From: Glandiceps talaboti
Lineage: Eukaryota > Hemichordata > Enteropneusta > Spengelidae
Reading direction: 5' to 3'
NCBI RefSeq assembly: GCF_964340395.1
Contig: NC_135563.1
Location: 21,722,151-21,786,150, forward strand
DNA length: 64,000 nt
Shown piece after piece: positions 41,166 to 55,350 of the stretch. The translations under genes and the position numbers were made by a program. The notes under the pieces were generated by a model that had not been told where the DNA came from, did no database searches, and worked only from the letters and a program-made list of their open reading frames with translations. Position 1 is the first letter of the stretch, and each line of letters starts with the position of its first letter.

Positions 41166-42701
41166 TACAGCAATGTAAACTATACCTGTATCTTTACCAG
41201 CATTGATTTGAAACAAGTGTGAAGTCTATAAATGTACTTCGAAAAGTTTATTTAAATGAGGCTCAATATCAGTAACTTTATCATGAGTTTTATATTAAAA
41301 TATTTGTATGTTATTGCAAATATTTGTACATATTAAATTATGTCTTTTAACAACTGTTCTCTTCTCGTCAGATGTTTACAAGACTTTTGGTGTGCAATAA
41401 TCCAGAGAAAAAAACCCAGAAATAGTTACCAGCCTCTGTGTACATATTCACCACCTCTGCCATCCTGTGATGATGCCGTATTTTTTCCATATTAAAGTTT
41501 ATGTTTTGTTAAAGTGTGTATTTTTATAAACTGAATTTAGCCGAAAAAAAGGGATCCTTTCAGTTAAATATCAATGTTTCTGTCTACGGTTAGTATGTTA
41601 CTCATATTGTCACGGTGTTATCAGGAAAAAACAACTTTGTCTATTTTAAGAAGCAGGCGTGGGTGTATCCCCCACAAAAAAAAGAGTTTTAAGTTGATTC
41701 CCAAGTAGAAAATGATTGACAACGAACAGATTATAAAACAGACACCTCATCCCTTCAGCAGACGAGAGAATAATTTGGGCCTTTCAGTGCCGACAGAACT
41801 TCATGGGGTCGGCTGGTTTATAATCCAGCATATAATGTGATCAATACTGACTTGTCGTTGTTAGAATTAACCGGTCATGTTTTCGACTTACTCTAGTAAC
41901 CAAAATCATCATTTTTTGCGAGAGAAGAAATAAAAGCCAGAATCTTGATGATTTCAAAGTTTTGTGTGTATTAAACATAGACGTTGTCTATATGGTGTAA
42001 AAGTAGAAAACATAGTTTTATTTGTGGTTATAGAAAAACAGTCATTTTATCCAACCGTATTCGTGTGACTTTACATCTCATTTCAGATTTTCTGTTCAGC
42101 TATTGTTCAAGTTGTTCCTATATATAAATGTAATTTTTTGCAGCTGGTCATTCAATTGTGTAAATTATCAAAGGCTTTCAAAACTTTTTGACTAAATTCA
42201 TCGAAAAATAAAACCAACACTTTGTATGAATGGTTATACATAATTCACAGCTTACGCCACTATCTCTGTGTTTGTAGTGGTCTTAGTTTCTAGACATTTC
42301 ATTTCTAGACTGACTGTCTATTATGGTATCTAGCAGTGGATAAAGTGTCGCTATCCGTGTCTCTGACTGTTTTATCGGTATGTCTGTCTGCCTGTTGGCC
42401 TGCCTGTTAGTCTGCCTACACGTCTGTCTACGTAGCTCTCAGTGACAGGTAAAAAGTACAATAACACCGGGTTCACTTGACATTCGTGTAGTTGGTCATT
42501 TGAGTGAAAGCAAGTCACAATTCGACTGCTAAGATTTATGACCGATCGTTTCGTTAATGGTATGTATTATTCACACAGATACAGGCCAGATTGGTTCACC
42601 TGCAAACGCAAGTTGCCCTAATATACATGAAATTCAATATTGATAATAACAAAAATAACAACGGTACAGGAACCATCCAGGGTTTCCTCCTCGTCTAATT
42701 T
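41166..42701. other. Intergenic, no gene recognised
   Basis: Unique AT-rich DNA; nothing identified. Confidence 0.5.
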
Positions 42702-42838
<137 letters not shown>

Positions 42839-45714
42839 TAACTTATGTGGTTGACCATCGTACATAATAGCAATGATATGCAAGGTTCTAAATTCTCGAA
42901 GTAAAGGTGTATAGTCCTGTAATATAGGTGCTTTAATTTAGATGACAAGTGTACAACTTTCAGTGTGTGCATCATTCCTATGTTTGAATTTTTAAACAAC
43001 GTTTGCTGTTTGCTTATTTTGAATTATATGTGTCAGTATACTTCAAACGAAATGTGGTCGGACGTTCGTAAACGTTTCTCATTCTGTCCTCGCAAGTACA
43101 TTCGATTATTTGTCATTTGAAACTACTTGTATGAATATCTTCAACTTCAACGAGAAGTCGAGAAACTTGATGGTCATAATTTTCATAACATTTTGTTTTA
43201 TATTACATGAATACAGCATTTGACGCACTTTATCAAATTACTGGGGGTGGGAAGGTAGTGATGTTCCGTTTCGTTTCAAACAATAATTATAGCGTTTTAA
43301 ATGTGACATATTTGCCCACATTCCGCACCTTATAACATCTCGTTGCAGTTATCAACTGGCTGTACATGTTATTTCCTTTTAATTCCAGATAATTGATTTA
43401 TAAAGTGGCTTTGTTTCTCAGTATCAGTCAGTACAATAAGCTGAACTGAAAGAATAAATTACGTGCATATTTCATGCAATTCATAATAGTTGTGTTGTTA
43501 TAAAGTTGCCGAAAAAATAGACTTCACGTCATTATTGTATCAATTCATAGTAATGAGGGTGAAATGGGTGTTTGATGATTTGGGCAAAGGGTTAACATTG
43601 TTGTTTATCGTTAAAAAATATGTTTACCTATGTCTTTAAGTTGTCGTTAAGATATAGTTTCGGAAGTAAAGTATTTCAAGATAATATGTTGAATCTTATC
43701 GAAGTTGGAAATAAATATTTGGCTAAAAGTAAATGCGTATCGGATGTACGAGGTAGTAAATCGTGGTTGCAGATTAAAGAAGTGAAACCGTTCAACTTGT
43801 TGGTTGACTGCGTGCCAATCTATTTGCTTCTCAGAAGCTATCCACAGACAGACTCATCTAGTAAATCACGCAACGAATTGGTCAAAATAAATGCGTCTAG
43901 CTCAGTTGTTGTTTTGAACGTTGCGATTACCTGTCAACTTTTAACTTAAGGTATAAATGGACACATGTCGTGGTATGTAGTGTACCCTGACTCATTCACT
44001 ACTGTATACCTTGACAGACTGTCCATTTGAGTAATACAGAAGCCGGGGTATAAGACAGTGCTAAGCAACGACCATTACTGTGATGAAGCTAGAAGACAGA
44101 ATGTAGAAAGTGCGGCACCAGTGGCGTGATGACTGTCGGTGTCCTTTCATTATCGGGATTAAAATCACCATAGTCAGACCAAATTGGACCTCTTCATCAA
44201 CTAACGCGTCAGGGCTAATCACAGTCACCAAATACAAATGTAGCTTGAGTTGCAGGCAAAATTTGGCGGCGATTTCCAATGGTGCCGCTTGGTCGCGTCG
44301 AAATGTGTCCTCCATCCACGGCAGACCAGTCAAGTAGTCTTTGTTTGTGTGGATTTAACTACCAGTATTGGCGTCTGTAGTGCCCAGTCCCCATTGACTG
44401 CTTTGTTACAGTAATATTACTATAGCAGACCATACTGTACTCATTTATATGGTGCTTGACCGTAGCTACTTGACCAAGCACCCACTATCTAACCCTTGAT
44501 AAGGTTCCAACTAACAATTAGCACACACACAGCAAAATATGACGATTTATTCCGTATAGAACATACCGTGGATGGATTTGGGCAAATCATGGCCTTAGTG
44601 TAAATATCAACTCAAGTGCTACTTGTGTGTAAGTGTCTGCGGATCATAAACGTTTGAAAAGCATTCTTTACAAAAAAATTGACACCAAACTGGTTTTAAA
44701 ACTCCATAGAAATTCCAAATATTACCATCAAATGGACTTATCGGTTCTCTTAGAGTGACTGTAGGGAACGTGGACGGCCAACAAGTTACACTTTACACGA
44801 CGTACAGAAGCTATCAGCAGCCATCGCCACTCAACCGTTTGACATGGATCAAATGTTACAAAGTAAGATATAATAAGCCACGCCCACTACATATCAGAAG
44901 GGCAGCCTTTACACCATAGTGACTGCTGTCGGCTACGTTGTTAGTATCCACCGATCAAATGGCCCAAAATGCTCTTACACAGATTTCCAGTTGTGTATAT
45001 AAGGATTAAGAAGCAGTCTGTATAAAGTTTCTTATGAAGAAACACCTTTGAGGTGGCTTAACATTAAACATATGTGAAAAACATGGGCTTTATTTGTTAC
45101 AATGAAATACAGCGTGAGTCATGACTGAAGTGCCATCAATGGTTAACCTTCGATGCAAGGCCATTAAAGATTTTATGTGGCATTGATAATGTCGAAAATG
45201 TTTCTTTTTTTCTTTTATAACTGTCGAAATTGACGTAATAGCCCATTGCGGTCACATGACCCCGTGTGGTGAAATGGACGTTGTCAGTCACATGTGACCA
45301 CAGCCTAACAAGTCGAGGAGGTTGGTAAACAGTGAACATCGATCGGTTTGCAAAGTTGAGCTGCTGATAGTATCGTTGTTGTCTGTCTTCTACTTAGGAA
45401 AAAAGACGCATCCTCATTCCGGATCTTGTGGTCACCGTGCTGTCATACCAAACCTAATGTAACCACCAACAGCGTTTCAGTAATTTCATTAGTTGAAAAA
45501 CTCTTATTACAAAGCTTTTCTAACAATCTAAGTTTAAGTTCGTCAACAACCTATTAAGTGGGTGTTGATTTACTGGTTCACACACCTAGCCCATTAAACG
45601 TTTTCCAAGGAGTTCCGGACATCTTAGAAAATGCAAGGAGACGTGACAGGTGTACGAATATTTAACGCACTCCGCATGTACATTAGGGTCTCTAGTGTCT
45701 TTAAGTTCTCGCTC
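42839..45714. other. Intergenic, no confident gene
   Basis: Mostly unique. Around 44061-44337 both strands are open for 75-90 codons and the base composition is less AT-rich. No domain or splice signal makes either a convincing exon. Confidence 0.45.
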
Positions 45715-45731
45715 AGAGAGAGAGAGAGAGA

Positions 45732-45805
<74 letters not shown>

Positions 45806-45818
45806 GAGAGAGAGAGAT
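45715..45818. repeat. (GA)n microsatellite
   Basis: About 51 units with two interruptions (gtg, gcg). Confidence 0.98.
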
Positions 45819-48242
45819 GCACGCACCAGGTAAGAGCATACATTGACACGAGAGAAAGACAGGGGACAAAGCCCGATGGAGAGATGTACAGACAGGCAAA
45901 CACATGCAATGTCATGGCGACACAAAGAGACAGACATACATACAAGAAAAGCGTGTGCAGTTTTGAGCTATTTGATTCTTTAACATGACGACAAACATTA
46001 CCCTTACTTGACCCTAAGCCTCGGACCAGTTTGGTGGTCTGAAGATGAGCTTGACCACAAATGGTCCTGTCCTGGTAGCAGGGCAAACTATAAAGCTTCG
46101 ATAAGTCGACATCTCAAATCCCAACGTCTAAATATTTCTTTACTCAAAATAAAATCGACCGTGACGTGTATGAATACTGCTTGATTGATAGCATAATCTT
46201 TGTCAGAAAAGTCCTACTAGTAAAGACAAGAATCACGTTTTCATCTCAATCAACGAATAAAGAGATGTCTTTGTAAACCCACCAACATTGGTGGTGTACC
46301 AAGAACTTTGTCTGTGGCAGACTTTATATTAATGACTTCTTTTGTATCAAGCACTTTCCCGCCTAAAACAGTTTAATCAAATTTCGTCGTTTTCTATATA
46401 ACTTTGAAAGAAAATTCTATTAAATTTTAGAACATGTTGATAGAAATATTAAATCATCGCAAATAAAGTTACACGAAAATTTCTGCTGGAAAATGACAGT
46501 GTCGATTTATTACCAAGATTTGAACCGTGATCTTAATTTCGTTCTCACAACCTTTGTAGGAAGGGTAAATCAAAATGTCGGTATTCTTTAGAGATTGTTA
46601 AAGAATGGCTTGAAATCATGCCACTTAACCCCAAGTTTTGCAGGTGGTTAATTCTCTTTTCCAACAATATAGTGATTGGTGTATAGATCGTGAAGACTTT
46701 TATGAATTGCTTGTATAATATGCAGCATCAATGTGAAGTTCACTTTTACTCCCAGTGAGAGCATTATTACAACTGCTGACATCGAATAATTGACGAACGG
46801 AATCTTTTACACAGACAGGAAAGTAAACAACCAAATTAAGTTCATAACAGTCGTCACAGCTTGTTGGAATTACAGCCCCTTGTACTACATTTCATCATTT
46901 GATAAGAACTTTTTACGGCCTCTTAACACAATAGTTCACATTCACAAACAAATCTGAAGATCCCCTGGCATTTCATCTAAACATAAAAAGGGCCATAAAA
47001 CTGATCTTATCAAACCATGCAATGTAATTTCTGTTCCAACATGCTGTGCCAAGTGTTATTAATCTAATTCATTTGTTTCTTTCCCTCTGTTTGTAACAGG
47101 TTCCGATTGTCAATGCTTCGATGTCGGCAGTTGTATGTTAGCACACTCAGCTGACTGTCCATTGTCTGGTATTATGGGTATTGTCTGTCGTTGTAATTGT
47201 TTAGAGTCAGTCCAATTTTGTCAAATGTAGGTTAAGATACCTTATACATGTAAATAGCGAGAGTAAATTGGATTGGTAACAGGTACGAGGTAGCTCGTCT
47301 GTTGCAGCCATACAGAAGCCAGGACACCACTTGGTGCCCATATCAACTGAATGAACCAGTGTTCTGAACACTGTTGTGTCATTTCATATATGTATGGTGA
47401 TTTAATGAACTTTTAAAACATCTGTGTTGACAGAAATGGTCCGTAGATATCGGCCTACCTAACAGCCAACATGTGAAAACAAGACTCGTCGATTTTTGCC
47501 AAGTCAACGACAACAAACGATTATCATAGACCAGTCAGTAGCAGCTATACATACAAGTAGAACGATGCCTTCATGCTCAGACTCTACTATCAGTTTTGCT
47601 ACGCAGGGCAAGGTCGAAACTTGGGAGTGTAGTAATCTATACGAATCATTAATTTTCAAATGCAGTACGGGCCAAAATACTTTAGACAGATACTAAGTTT
47701 TCAGTTTATACTTTTATCATCGCACAGTTGATATAGAAAACGACAACACGTAGAAAGTTATTGAGGAAGAAAAAACACAGTTGGTTGCGATTGACATAAA
47801 ACGTATTCGATTTATTAACTTGACTGAAAACTATGTTATACATATCTATTAATTTATATACTTCAAGGATATTTGGATTGCCTCACTTTCGCCCTGTTAT
47901 AGGATGACGTCACATATGACATTATTGTAACTGTAATAGAGGCAACACAACCTCATAAACAGTGTACCTATTTACGATACTAAATTATGGCATTACGTCG
48001 CCGATCTATTTCATTAAGTACGTACCTATTGAGGCACAATTACTTCAACAGCTAAATGGCACATAGTAGAGCGAATTCCCTGACAACGCCGAGTTCTCCC
48101 GACAAGCAAGTTATGACGACATACAAAACATCTATGGAACTGTGTTTATCCACCTGCACAGTGTTCTACTGGACCGTGACGTCATCGATCACATAATATC
48201 AATCTATCATCATGTCTCACCAGGTTATATAATATACTAGAT
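45819..48242. other. Intergenic, no gene recognised
   Basis: Unique AT-rich DNA; small ORFs only. Confidence 0.5.
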
Positions 48243-48640
48243 CAACATCACATCACATCACATCGCATCGCATCGAATCGCACCGCATCACATCACATCG
48301 CATCGCATCGCACCGCACCGCATCACATCACATCACATCACATCACATCACATCACATCACATCACTTACATCACATCACATCACATCACATCACATCAC
48401 ATCACAAAACATCACATCGCATCACATCGCCTCACATCACATCACATCACATCACATCACATCAATCGCATCGCATAGCATCGCACCACACCACATCACA
48501 TCACACAACACAACACTACACTACACCACACCACACGACACCACACCACACCACACCACACCACACCACACCACACTACACTACACTATACTGTACTATA
48601 CTGTTCTGCACTGTCCTGTCCTGTTCTGTGCTGTACTTAC
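48243..48640. repeat. Pentanucleotide mosaic, about 400 bp
   Basis: Interleaved CACAT, CGCAT, CGCAC, CACAC, ACACT and ACTGT units in phase. Related pentamers replace one another along the array, indicating mutation plus slippage. Confidence 0.95.
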
Positions 48641-49607
48641 ACCAGGTCATGCCACATTCATTACAGAAATCACTACTAGTAAAATCATCGTTTTACATCG
48701 ATCAGTATCACATTATATAAAGTATATATGAAAGGTAAAAAAGCACAATTAAACATTAGAACAAGATGACGAATAGAAGTAAGAAGTTATTAGTAAACAG
48801 CGTTAAGATAATAACAACTGGGTAAACAGATCTGGAACGTCAAATATTTTTTATGATAACTCAAGATGCTTCGATAAAATTGGAGAGCAATACGCCAGCC
48901 GATTAATCGATTGATGGGTTGGTTTGTTAATGTTATTGTCATTAATACAGCGGCCTTTTCTGATATGTTTGATTGATGATGGGTGCCCTCAAAGTTTAAC
49001 CCCCGTTATACTACCGATTTAAGAATTCAAACTCGGCTGAAATTCAAGTAATTGCTTTTTACATAGAAAAAAGACATAAAAGCAGATGACTGATGTATTC
49101 AATTTGCACACATAATCTTTCAAAGATGGGATAATTAATTGTTTTAACGTTTGAGCTAGGTAGATACATGGACATAATAGCCACTTAAGTGTGGACATGT
49201 GACACTGGACACATATAAATGATATGTTGGTCTAAATCGCTTACATTTTCAATTGTCTAATGACATATACTAGTATTACAATCCATTCAAGTGTCTGAAC
49301 GTGACCCAAGGCTGGTAAACTTTGGGCAATATCATAACATATGATTGGATATCGAATCTGTCAATGTACTTCTTTGAACTGTTTTGTTGTTTTTGCGCCG
49401 TCTTGACGGTATTACTTTATGAATCGCGAAGTGCGCGACACACTATTTACGATCTTCACGGTATATCATATTGAAATTCTCTCTACTCTGTCTTTTGATA
49501 TCTGTCTTAATCTTCTGTAGTACGTTGATGTCTGTCTTAAACTTCTGTTTACTGTACGTTCGTATTACAATGGAAACCAGCCGAGTAGAAACAAATTGTG
49601 GTGTGGT
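48641..49607. other. Intergenic, no gene recognised
   Basis: Unique; nothing identified. Confidence 0.5.
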
Positions 49608-50085
49608 CTGACAAAAATATACTAACATTGCTACATTGTATCGTCAGGCTCAACAAAAATCTTAGTAAATTACACTGTTACATTTTATCGTCAAAAATCT
49701 TACTAACATTGCAACATTTTATCATCTGGCTCAACAAAAATCTTACTAACGCTGCAACATTTTATCGTCTGGTGCAACAAAAATCTTACTAACATTAAAA
49801 CATTTTATCGTCTGGTGCAACAAAAATCTTACTAACATTGAAACACTTTATCGTCTGGTTCAACAAAAATCTTACTAACATTGAAACACTTTATCGTCTG
49901 GTGCAACAAAAATCTTACTAACATTGAAACACTTTATCGTCTGGTTCAACAAAAATCTTACTAACATTGAAACACTATCGTCTGGTGCAACAAAAATCTT
50001 ACTAACATTGAAACACTTTATCGTCTGGTTCAACAAAAATCTTGACAAATATCTTTAAGTTACTAACATTGTTAAATCTATTGTA
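49608..50085 (+). mobile_element. Satellite-bearing element, locus 2 (43-bp array)
   Basis: About ten copies of the unit cttactaacattgaaacact then ttatcgtctggttcaacaaa, the same family as 18222-18478. The right-hand copies alternate tggtgcaac and tggttcaac. An inverted end copy is not obvious here. Confidence 0.85.
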
Positions 50086-53000
50086 TAGTCGCGCAAATAG
50101 ACGATTTGACGATGTTTCTATTCAACTGATAACAATTGCATGTTTTAAATTTGTTTTGTCTTTTTTAGCAATTTTATATGAACACGAGAATTGACAAATC
50201 ACCTCCGGTGCTCTTAACTCTGTAAATTATTTCTCCATCGCTTTCATTATGAATATGGATTGAAGCTATAATATATGTTTATAGGGTTTAATGCACCTTG
50301 TGATGACTCAAGATCGAACAAGATTCATTTATTTGTGTGTATGTGTGTGTGTCTCCGCCATGAGTGACGAGAATCCGATGTGGTTGTAGTCTTGTTCTGT
50401 TTGATAACTCTAATTGCACAGCTCTGCCAATTAAGTAGCATAGAGACGAACCTTAGATGCTTGTTGACTCGTTAGTATGTAGTCTTCTGAGATTCGATCG
50501 CTGCTTGTGATAATTTCTGCCATTATCCGCCGTTATCTCTCCTGAAACACACGGTAACGCTTTTTAGAAATAGTAATATTAAGCTAATGTTTTATGATTT
50601 ACTGTTATGGCTCACTGCTTTTTAGCAAGAAAGACGTAGCGAGCTCACTCTCTTTGTTGATTGTCCTGATAAGTCTCATTGTAAGTATATCAACATTCAG
50701 TGTAATGGGCTTTATACCTGATTGTACGCCTTCCTATTAAACTCACACAAAGCTCCTACAGTGTTTGAGACTAATTCTAATAAAATTCCGCTGGAATATG
50801 AGCTTTGAAAACAGATAAAGTGTGTATTATTTCCATATTAAGTCACCGAATTTTAACATTTTATCGATACATCTCGCCCCCATACAACCAAACCCCAAAA
50901 CATGCACACAATAACATGTAGCAACAACATACACAAGACCTTAGAGTTTCACATGTGGGTATTGAGAAATTTGGTTGCAATTCAAATATTGATATTGTAT
51001 GTCTTAAGTTACGAAATTTTCTGGACATAAATAAAACTAAGGATGATCGTCTTACCGTTGGTTTTTGCTAGTATTTTCATAATTAGGTACATATCTATTT
51101 AATAAAAATCGTATTTTATGATTCTGAAAAGTTACAATTTAGGTTTTATAGATAGTGACAACATTTCGATCATATGAGGAAAACATTTACGCTAATACTG
51201 TTGTCTTTTTGTGGTAAAATTTATGCCTGTGAGCATTGAGAAAAACTATATCAGGTGAAACAGTGTAATATTAATAATATTGGGCAGCGACTGCATATTT
51301 ATATGTTATGCTATGACGAGAGAATATCTCTGGTCCAGGGTTTATCAAAACAAATACTGGGCAACGACTGAATACGTATATGTTATGCTATGACGAGAGA
51401 GTATCTCTGGAACTAGAGCAGCAAGTTCACATTGTGTCGGCCATCAACCTGACTTACCTGAGTGAGTGTGCACAGTCAAATGTATAAAGACCAAATGCGA
51501 AGAATATGTTAGCTCGGATATTAGTACAGCTTGTACGAGATAACAGAAGATACACCGTGCGGGAAAAGTGACGTGTGTAATTACCGATTTTGACTTTTAA
51601 TACCCTCAATGATATTAGTGTGTGGCGCCATGAATTCTGTTACAATTTTAGATGAGATTGGACGAGTCAGATGTGAAGCTACATCAGCGAGAAAGCAGCC
51701 GTAAATGTATACAGTGTGACTCAACACTATGAGGAGTGACATTCGTATCAAATACACGTTTTTACAACACCATTGTCGCCTTGCATGCATTGATCAGGTT
51801 TCAAGTGATGATGTAGATTATAGGAAATTAGTGAAGCGTTTATATTCTAGTTTCTATATCGTATATAATAGTTTTACACAATTAACTAGTAACTGTTATA
51901 CGGAAATATCGATGAGTAGTGCATGATCCAAGCTGCTACTATACCGACGACAAACTTGAAACTGCAAGTATTGAGTTCTTACTGGTATTGGTTCTTTCTA
52001 AACTGTTTCAGATCAGTCATGTACACAGCAAAGTAAATCTGTGCAATTTTGGGGATGTCAAACTGACAAATTGTAACGTTGTTGGCACTGTGCCTTTAAA
52101 ATATATATACACCACGACCAGAAGTTGATCATCGAAATATTTCTGATACATTTCACTCTGTAAACTGTATTTGATAATTATTTTGTAGGAGAGGGTACAA
52201 TTTGAAGTGATAATTTGATAACTTTTTTTCTAAATTAAAACCGGTGTTGATCTTGTAAACAATGTTTCGTAATCTACCACCGTGAAGGTGTTTCTTCTAA
52301 TTCTGGATCCGATATTTCTACCAGGGACAATGAGGCAAAACTTCCATGAAAATTGAAACAACAAAAATGTTCATGTACTTCCCTCTAAACGATCGTCACA
52401 CAAAAGTCGCTGGTAAGTAGGTACAATTACGGCAAATTTTGAACAAGGTAATTCAAGAGTCGAAAATCATGAACAATGGAAACCTTAGACTGAAAATTGT
52501 TTTAGGATATACATGACTATGTATGTGTAACATCATGACCTACACAGATCGCATTCTTGTAATATCGGAATAAATTGTGCCTAATATATTCGTAACAAAC
52601 AGGAAATATAATTGCAAAGTGAAAGACGGGTTGATAGAAAAAAGGCCACCACATCCTCTAATTATCGTTGATATGATTACGAAATCTTATGTTTCTAAAG
52701 TGTAAGCTTAATTTACCGTAGTTTGACTACAAAAAGAAGAATGAGTTCTATCAAATACATATGCTTCCTGGGCTTAGTCCCCTTTCTTCAAATTCATCAT
52801 AAAGACAAACGAATGACTAAATAGACACTTAATTCCTGGATAATGTAGAAATAATATTGAGAAGAAATTGCAACAAAAATACAAAGAAATGAAACTAACA
52901 ACAGTTGTTCATGATTGGACCGTTAATATTTGACAAATCCTGTCTGTGTGCTTAGTGACGTAAGCAAAGATAAAAATGTGAACATTGCTGGGTAGCCCTT

Positions 53001-53560
53001 TAGGCGAACAAATCTGAAGGCGGATCATTTTGTAATTTCAGGTGTATTACTTGAAAACTTAAGGCCAGGCAAAGCAAGCATAGCATTTTATACCAATCTA
53101 ACTGCTCGCATCTCTTTCTAAGCTATAACCTCCGATTCATTTTCAATACAGTAACTTTGTTGAAATATCTTGAATTTCGTCAGCCTAAGAGACACATTAA
53201 CTTTACTTTACTTTACTTTACCCGTTGTCAGCCTCATGTTAGTTCACTGTTTATTATTGTATGTGTACCGAAATTTATGCAATCACCCAATCTCATAAAT
53301 TGTGCGTTTTTGTTCGTTCTCTTGTCTAATACATTACACTGCTCGCCATTGTCACGGATTTCATTTTGTAGAGTTCTCGTCATGCATTAATATTGTTCAG
53401 GTTACTGCTGGTTTTGATGGTGTTATTGCTAGGTTTGCAATGTGGTGATCATAGTGATGGTGGTGTCAGGTCCAGGGATCGTGGTGGTATTAGTGGTGGT
53501 TCTGATGATCGTGATGGTGGTAGGGTGAGAATATTTATGGTATCAGGTTTATTCAATAGC
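50086..53560. other. Intergenic, no gene recognised
   Basis: Unique AT-rich DNA except the 77-bp duplication and a short CTTTA repeat (53202-53221). Three GATA-type sites fall within 30 bp (50509-50537). Confidence 0.5.
51281..51410. repeat. Two-copy direct repeat, 53 bp at 77-bp spacing
   Basis: 51281-51333 and 51358-51410 share tatgttatgctatgacgaga and tatctctgg with five or so differences. Confidence 0.9.
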
Positions 53561-53860
53561 ATCATCATCATCATCATCATCATCATCACCATCACCACCA
53601 CCACCACCACCACCACCACCACCACCACCACCACCACCACCGCCGCCGCCGCCGCCGCCGTCGTCGTCCTTGTCTTTGTCTTTATCACCACCACCACCAC
53701 CACCACCACCACCACCACCACCACCACCACCACCACCATCGCCATCGCCACCATCCCACCACCACCACTCCCCCCTCACCACCACCACCACCACCACCAC
53801 CACCACCACCACCACTCCCCCCTCACCACCACCACCACCACCACCACCATCATCATCATC

Positions 53861-53905
<45 letters not shown>

Positions 53906-53910
53906 TTCAT

Positions 53911-53980
<70 letters not shown>

Positions 53981-54003
53981 TTCGTCGTCGTCGTTGCCGT
54001 CAT
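53561..54003. repeat. (CAT)n/(CAC)n/(CGC)n trinucleotide mosaic, about 440 bp
   Basis: Blocks of CAT, CAC, CGC, CGT and CTT with two copies of a cccccctcaccacc junction. The longest ORFs (257 and 101 codons) are homopolymer-like Ile/Thr/His, Val/Met or Ser/Pro and are not genes. Confidence 0.97.
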
Positions 54004-55089
54004 CACATGTTTTATAGTTACCACTGGTGAAGTATCAACTACTTACCGAATTCCAAGCAAGAAGAATAGACATGTTGGTGAGATAAAGAAGAGAGAAGAC
54101 GAGAGAAGTGTCCGTATATATCGAACTGTACAAAATTATCCCATATATAGTGTAATACATATGTAGTATGCCTTCGTTTATGACGTGCTGACCTGAAAAT
54201 TATCAAATCAAATATTGATATTTAATAATATAGGCAGTAATACACAGGCCACATAATATTGATAGAACACAGTCCCCAAGCTCACTTGTACAATTTCACT
54301 GCGATCGTTCCAGAAATGAATGTCAAATTATGATTGATTTCATACGTGAACCTTAGCCACGTTTTCAGCTTTCACGACATGATTGTAGAATGACGGCGGA
54401 TTCACTTACATTGGCCCTGTGGGAGTTAGAATGATGGATATTCTATGGTTCTAATGCAATCTAAGAGTATTTATGATAGTTCTCGAAAAACTTTCACCGC
54501 CATAACATTACCAGCTGGGGCAGATTTACCTCTGTAAATATATCAACGGAGACGTGCTTCGATTAAATATAGCACATCATTGCAAACGTAGACTATGACA
54601 CCAGAAAATTACAAAAGTCACAGTCTGGATGATATCCAACATACTTTTTAAAAATAATAATTATGAGAGATAGAAAACATTAAACTCTGAACGTATTATT
54701 AGCTCAATTTTTGACACTTTGTCATTCTATTATTTGGTAACTCGTTTTATTATTGCTAGAGGACTTTCTGAAATCATGCGTCGACAGTCTTATTTTAACT
54801 CTGCTGAAACGCATCCAATAGTTGTCATGGTAACGTACCATCAAACAAGACTGAATTTCATCAAATGGAATACAATATCGCTTAAGTATGGATATTTTAA
54901 TTTTTATGGCAAAATCACTTGAAGTCACGTTTATTATTGCTTTAAGGTAGTCATAAGCCACCCTTGGAGGTTAGGGGAAGAGGTTGGGGGCTTCAGTATG
55001 TCTTACCACCACGGACATATTGACAGTATACGACCAATCTATATATGAGCCATGGTTTGCAATTGAAGCAAATTAAGGTGAAACAAAAC
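54004..55089. other. Intergenic, no gene recognised
   Basis: Unique; nothing identified. Confidence 0.5.
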
Positions 55090-55350
55090 ATCGCCTGACT
55101 CAACAAAACCTTACTAACATATCTACATCATATCGCCTGGTTCGATAACAACCTCAGTAACATTGTTTTGTAATCGTCTGGCCTAACCAAAATCTGACCA
55201 ACATTGCTAATCTAAGATTTCCGTTGCGTGAGCTACCGATCGTCGTCAAATCAAGTACATTGTAACAGTGTATACTTTTTCAAGTACATTGTAAAAATGT
55301 ATACTTTTTAGGATTAAAATGTAGCAATTGTTCCTCAATGTTCAATTAGA
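55090..55350 (+). mobile_element. Satellite-bearing element, locus 3
   Basis: Three diverged direct units (ccttactaacatatctacat, cgcctggttcgataac). A core follows that matches locus 1 (gtgagct, gatcgtcgtcaaat, attgtaacagtgtata), then an inverted end word (aaaatgtagcaattgttcct). Inside the core a 29-bp piece is tandemly duplicated (55253-55310). Confidence 0.65.

Noticed and set aside
43620-43949. 109-codon plus-strand ORF
   Set aside because: No domain, signal peptide or repeat relationship; consistent with chance.
44061-44337. Overlapping 90- and 75-codon ORFs in less AT-rich DNA
   Set aside because: No recognisable domain, and no obvious splice sites linking it to other exons. Left as intergenic.
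48243-48640. Possible CRISPR-like or telomeric array
   Set aside because: Contiguous five-base units without spacers and a motif unlike telomere repeats. It is an ordinary pentanucleotide mosaic, and CRISPR is not expected in animal DNA.
53393-54166. 257-codon ORF starting with a hydrophobic leader-like segment
   Set aside because: The first 50 residues look plausible, but the rest is a trinucleotide array. There is no domain and no splice evidence.
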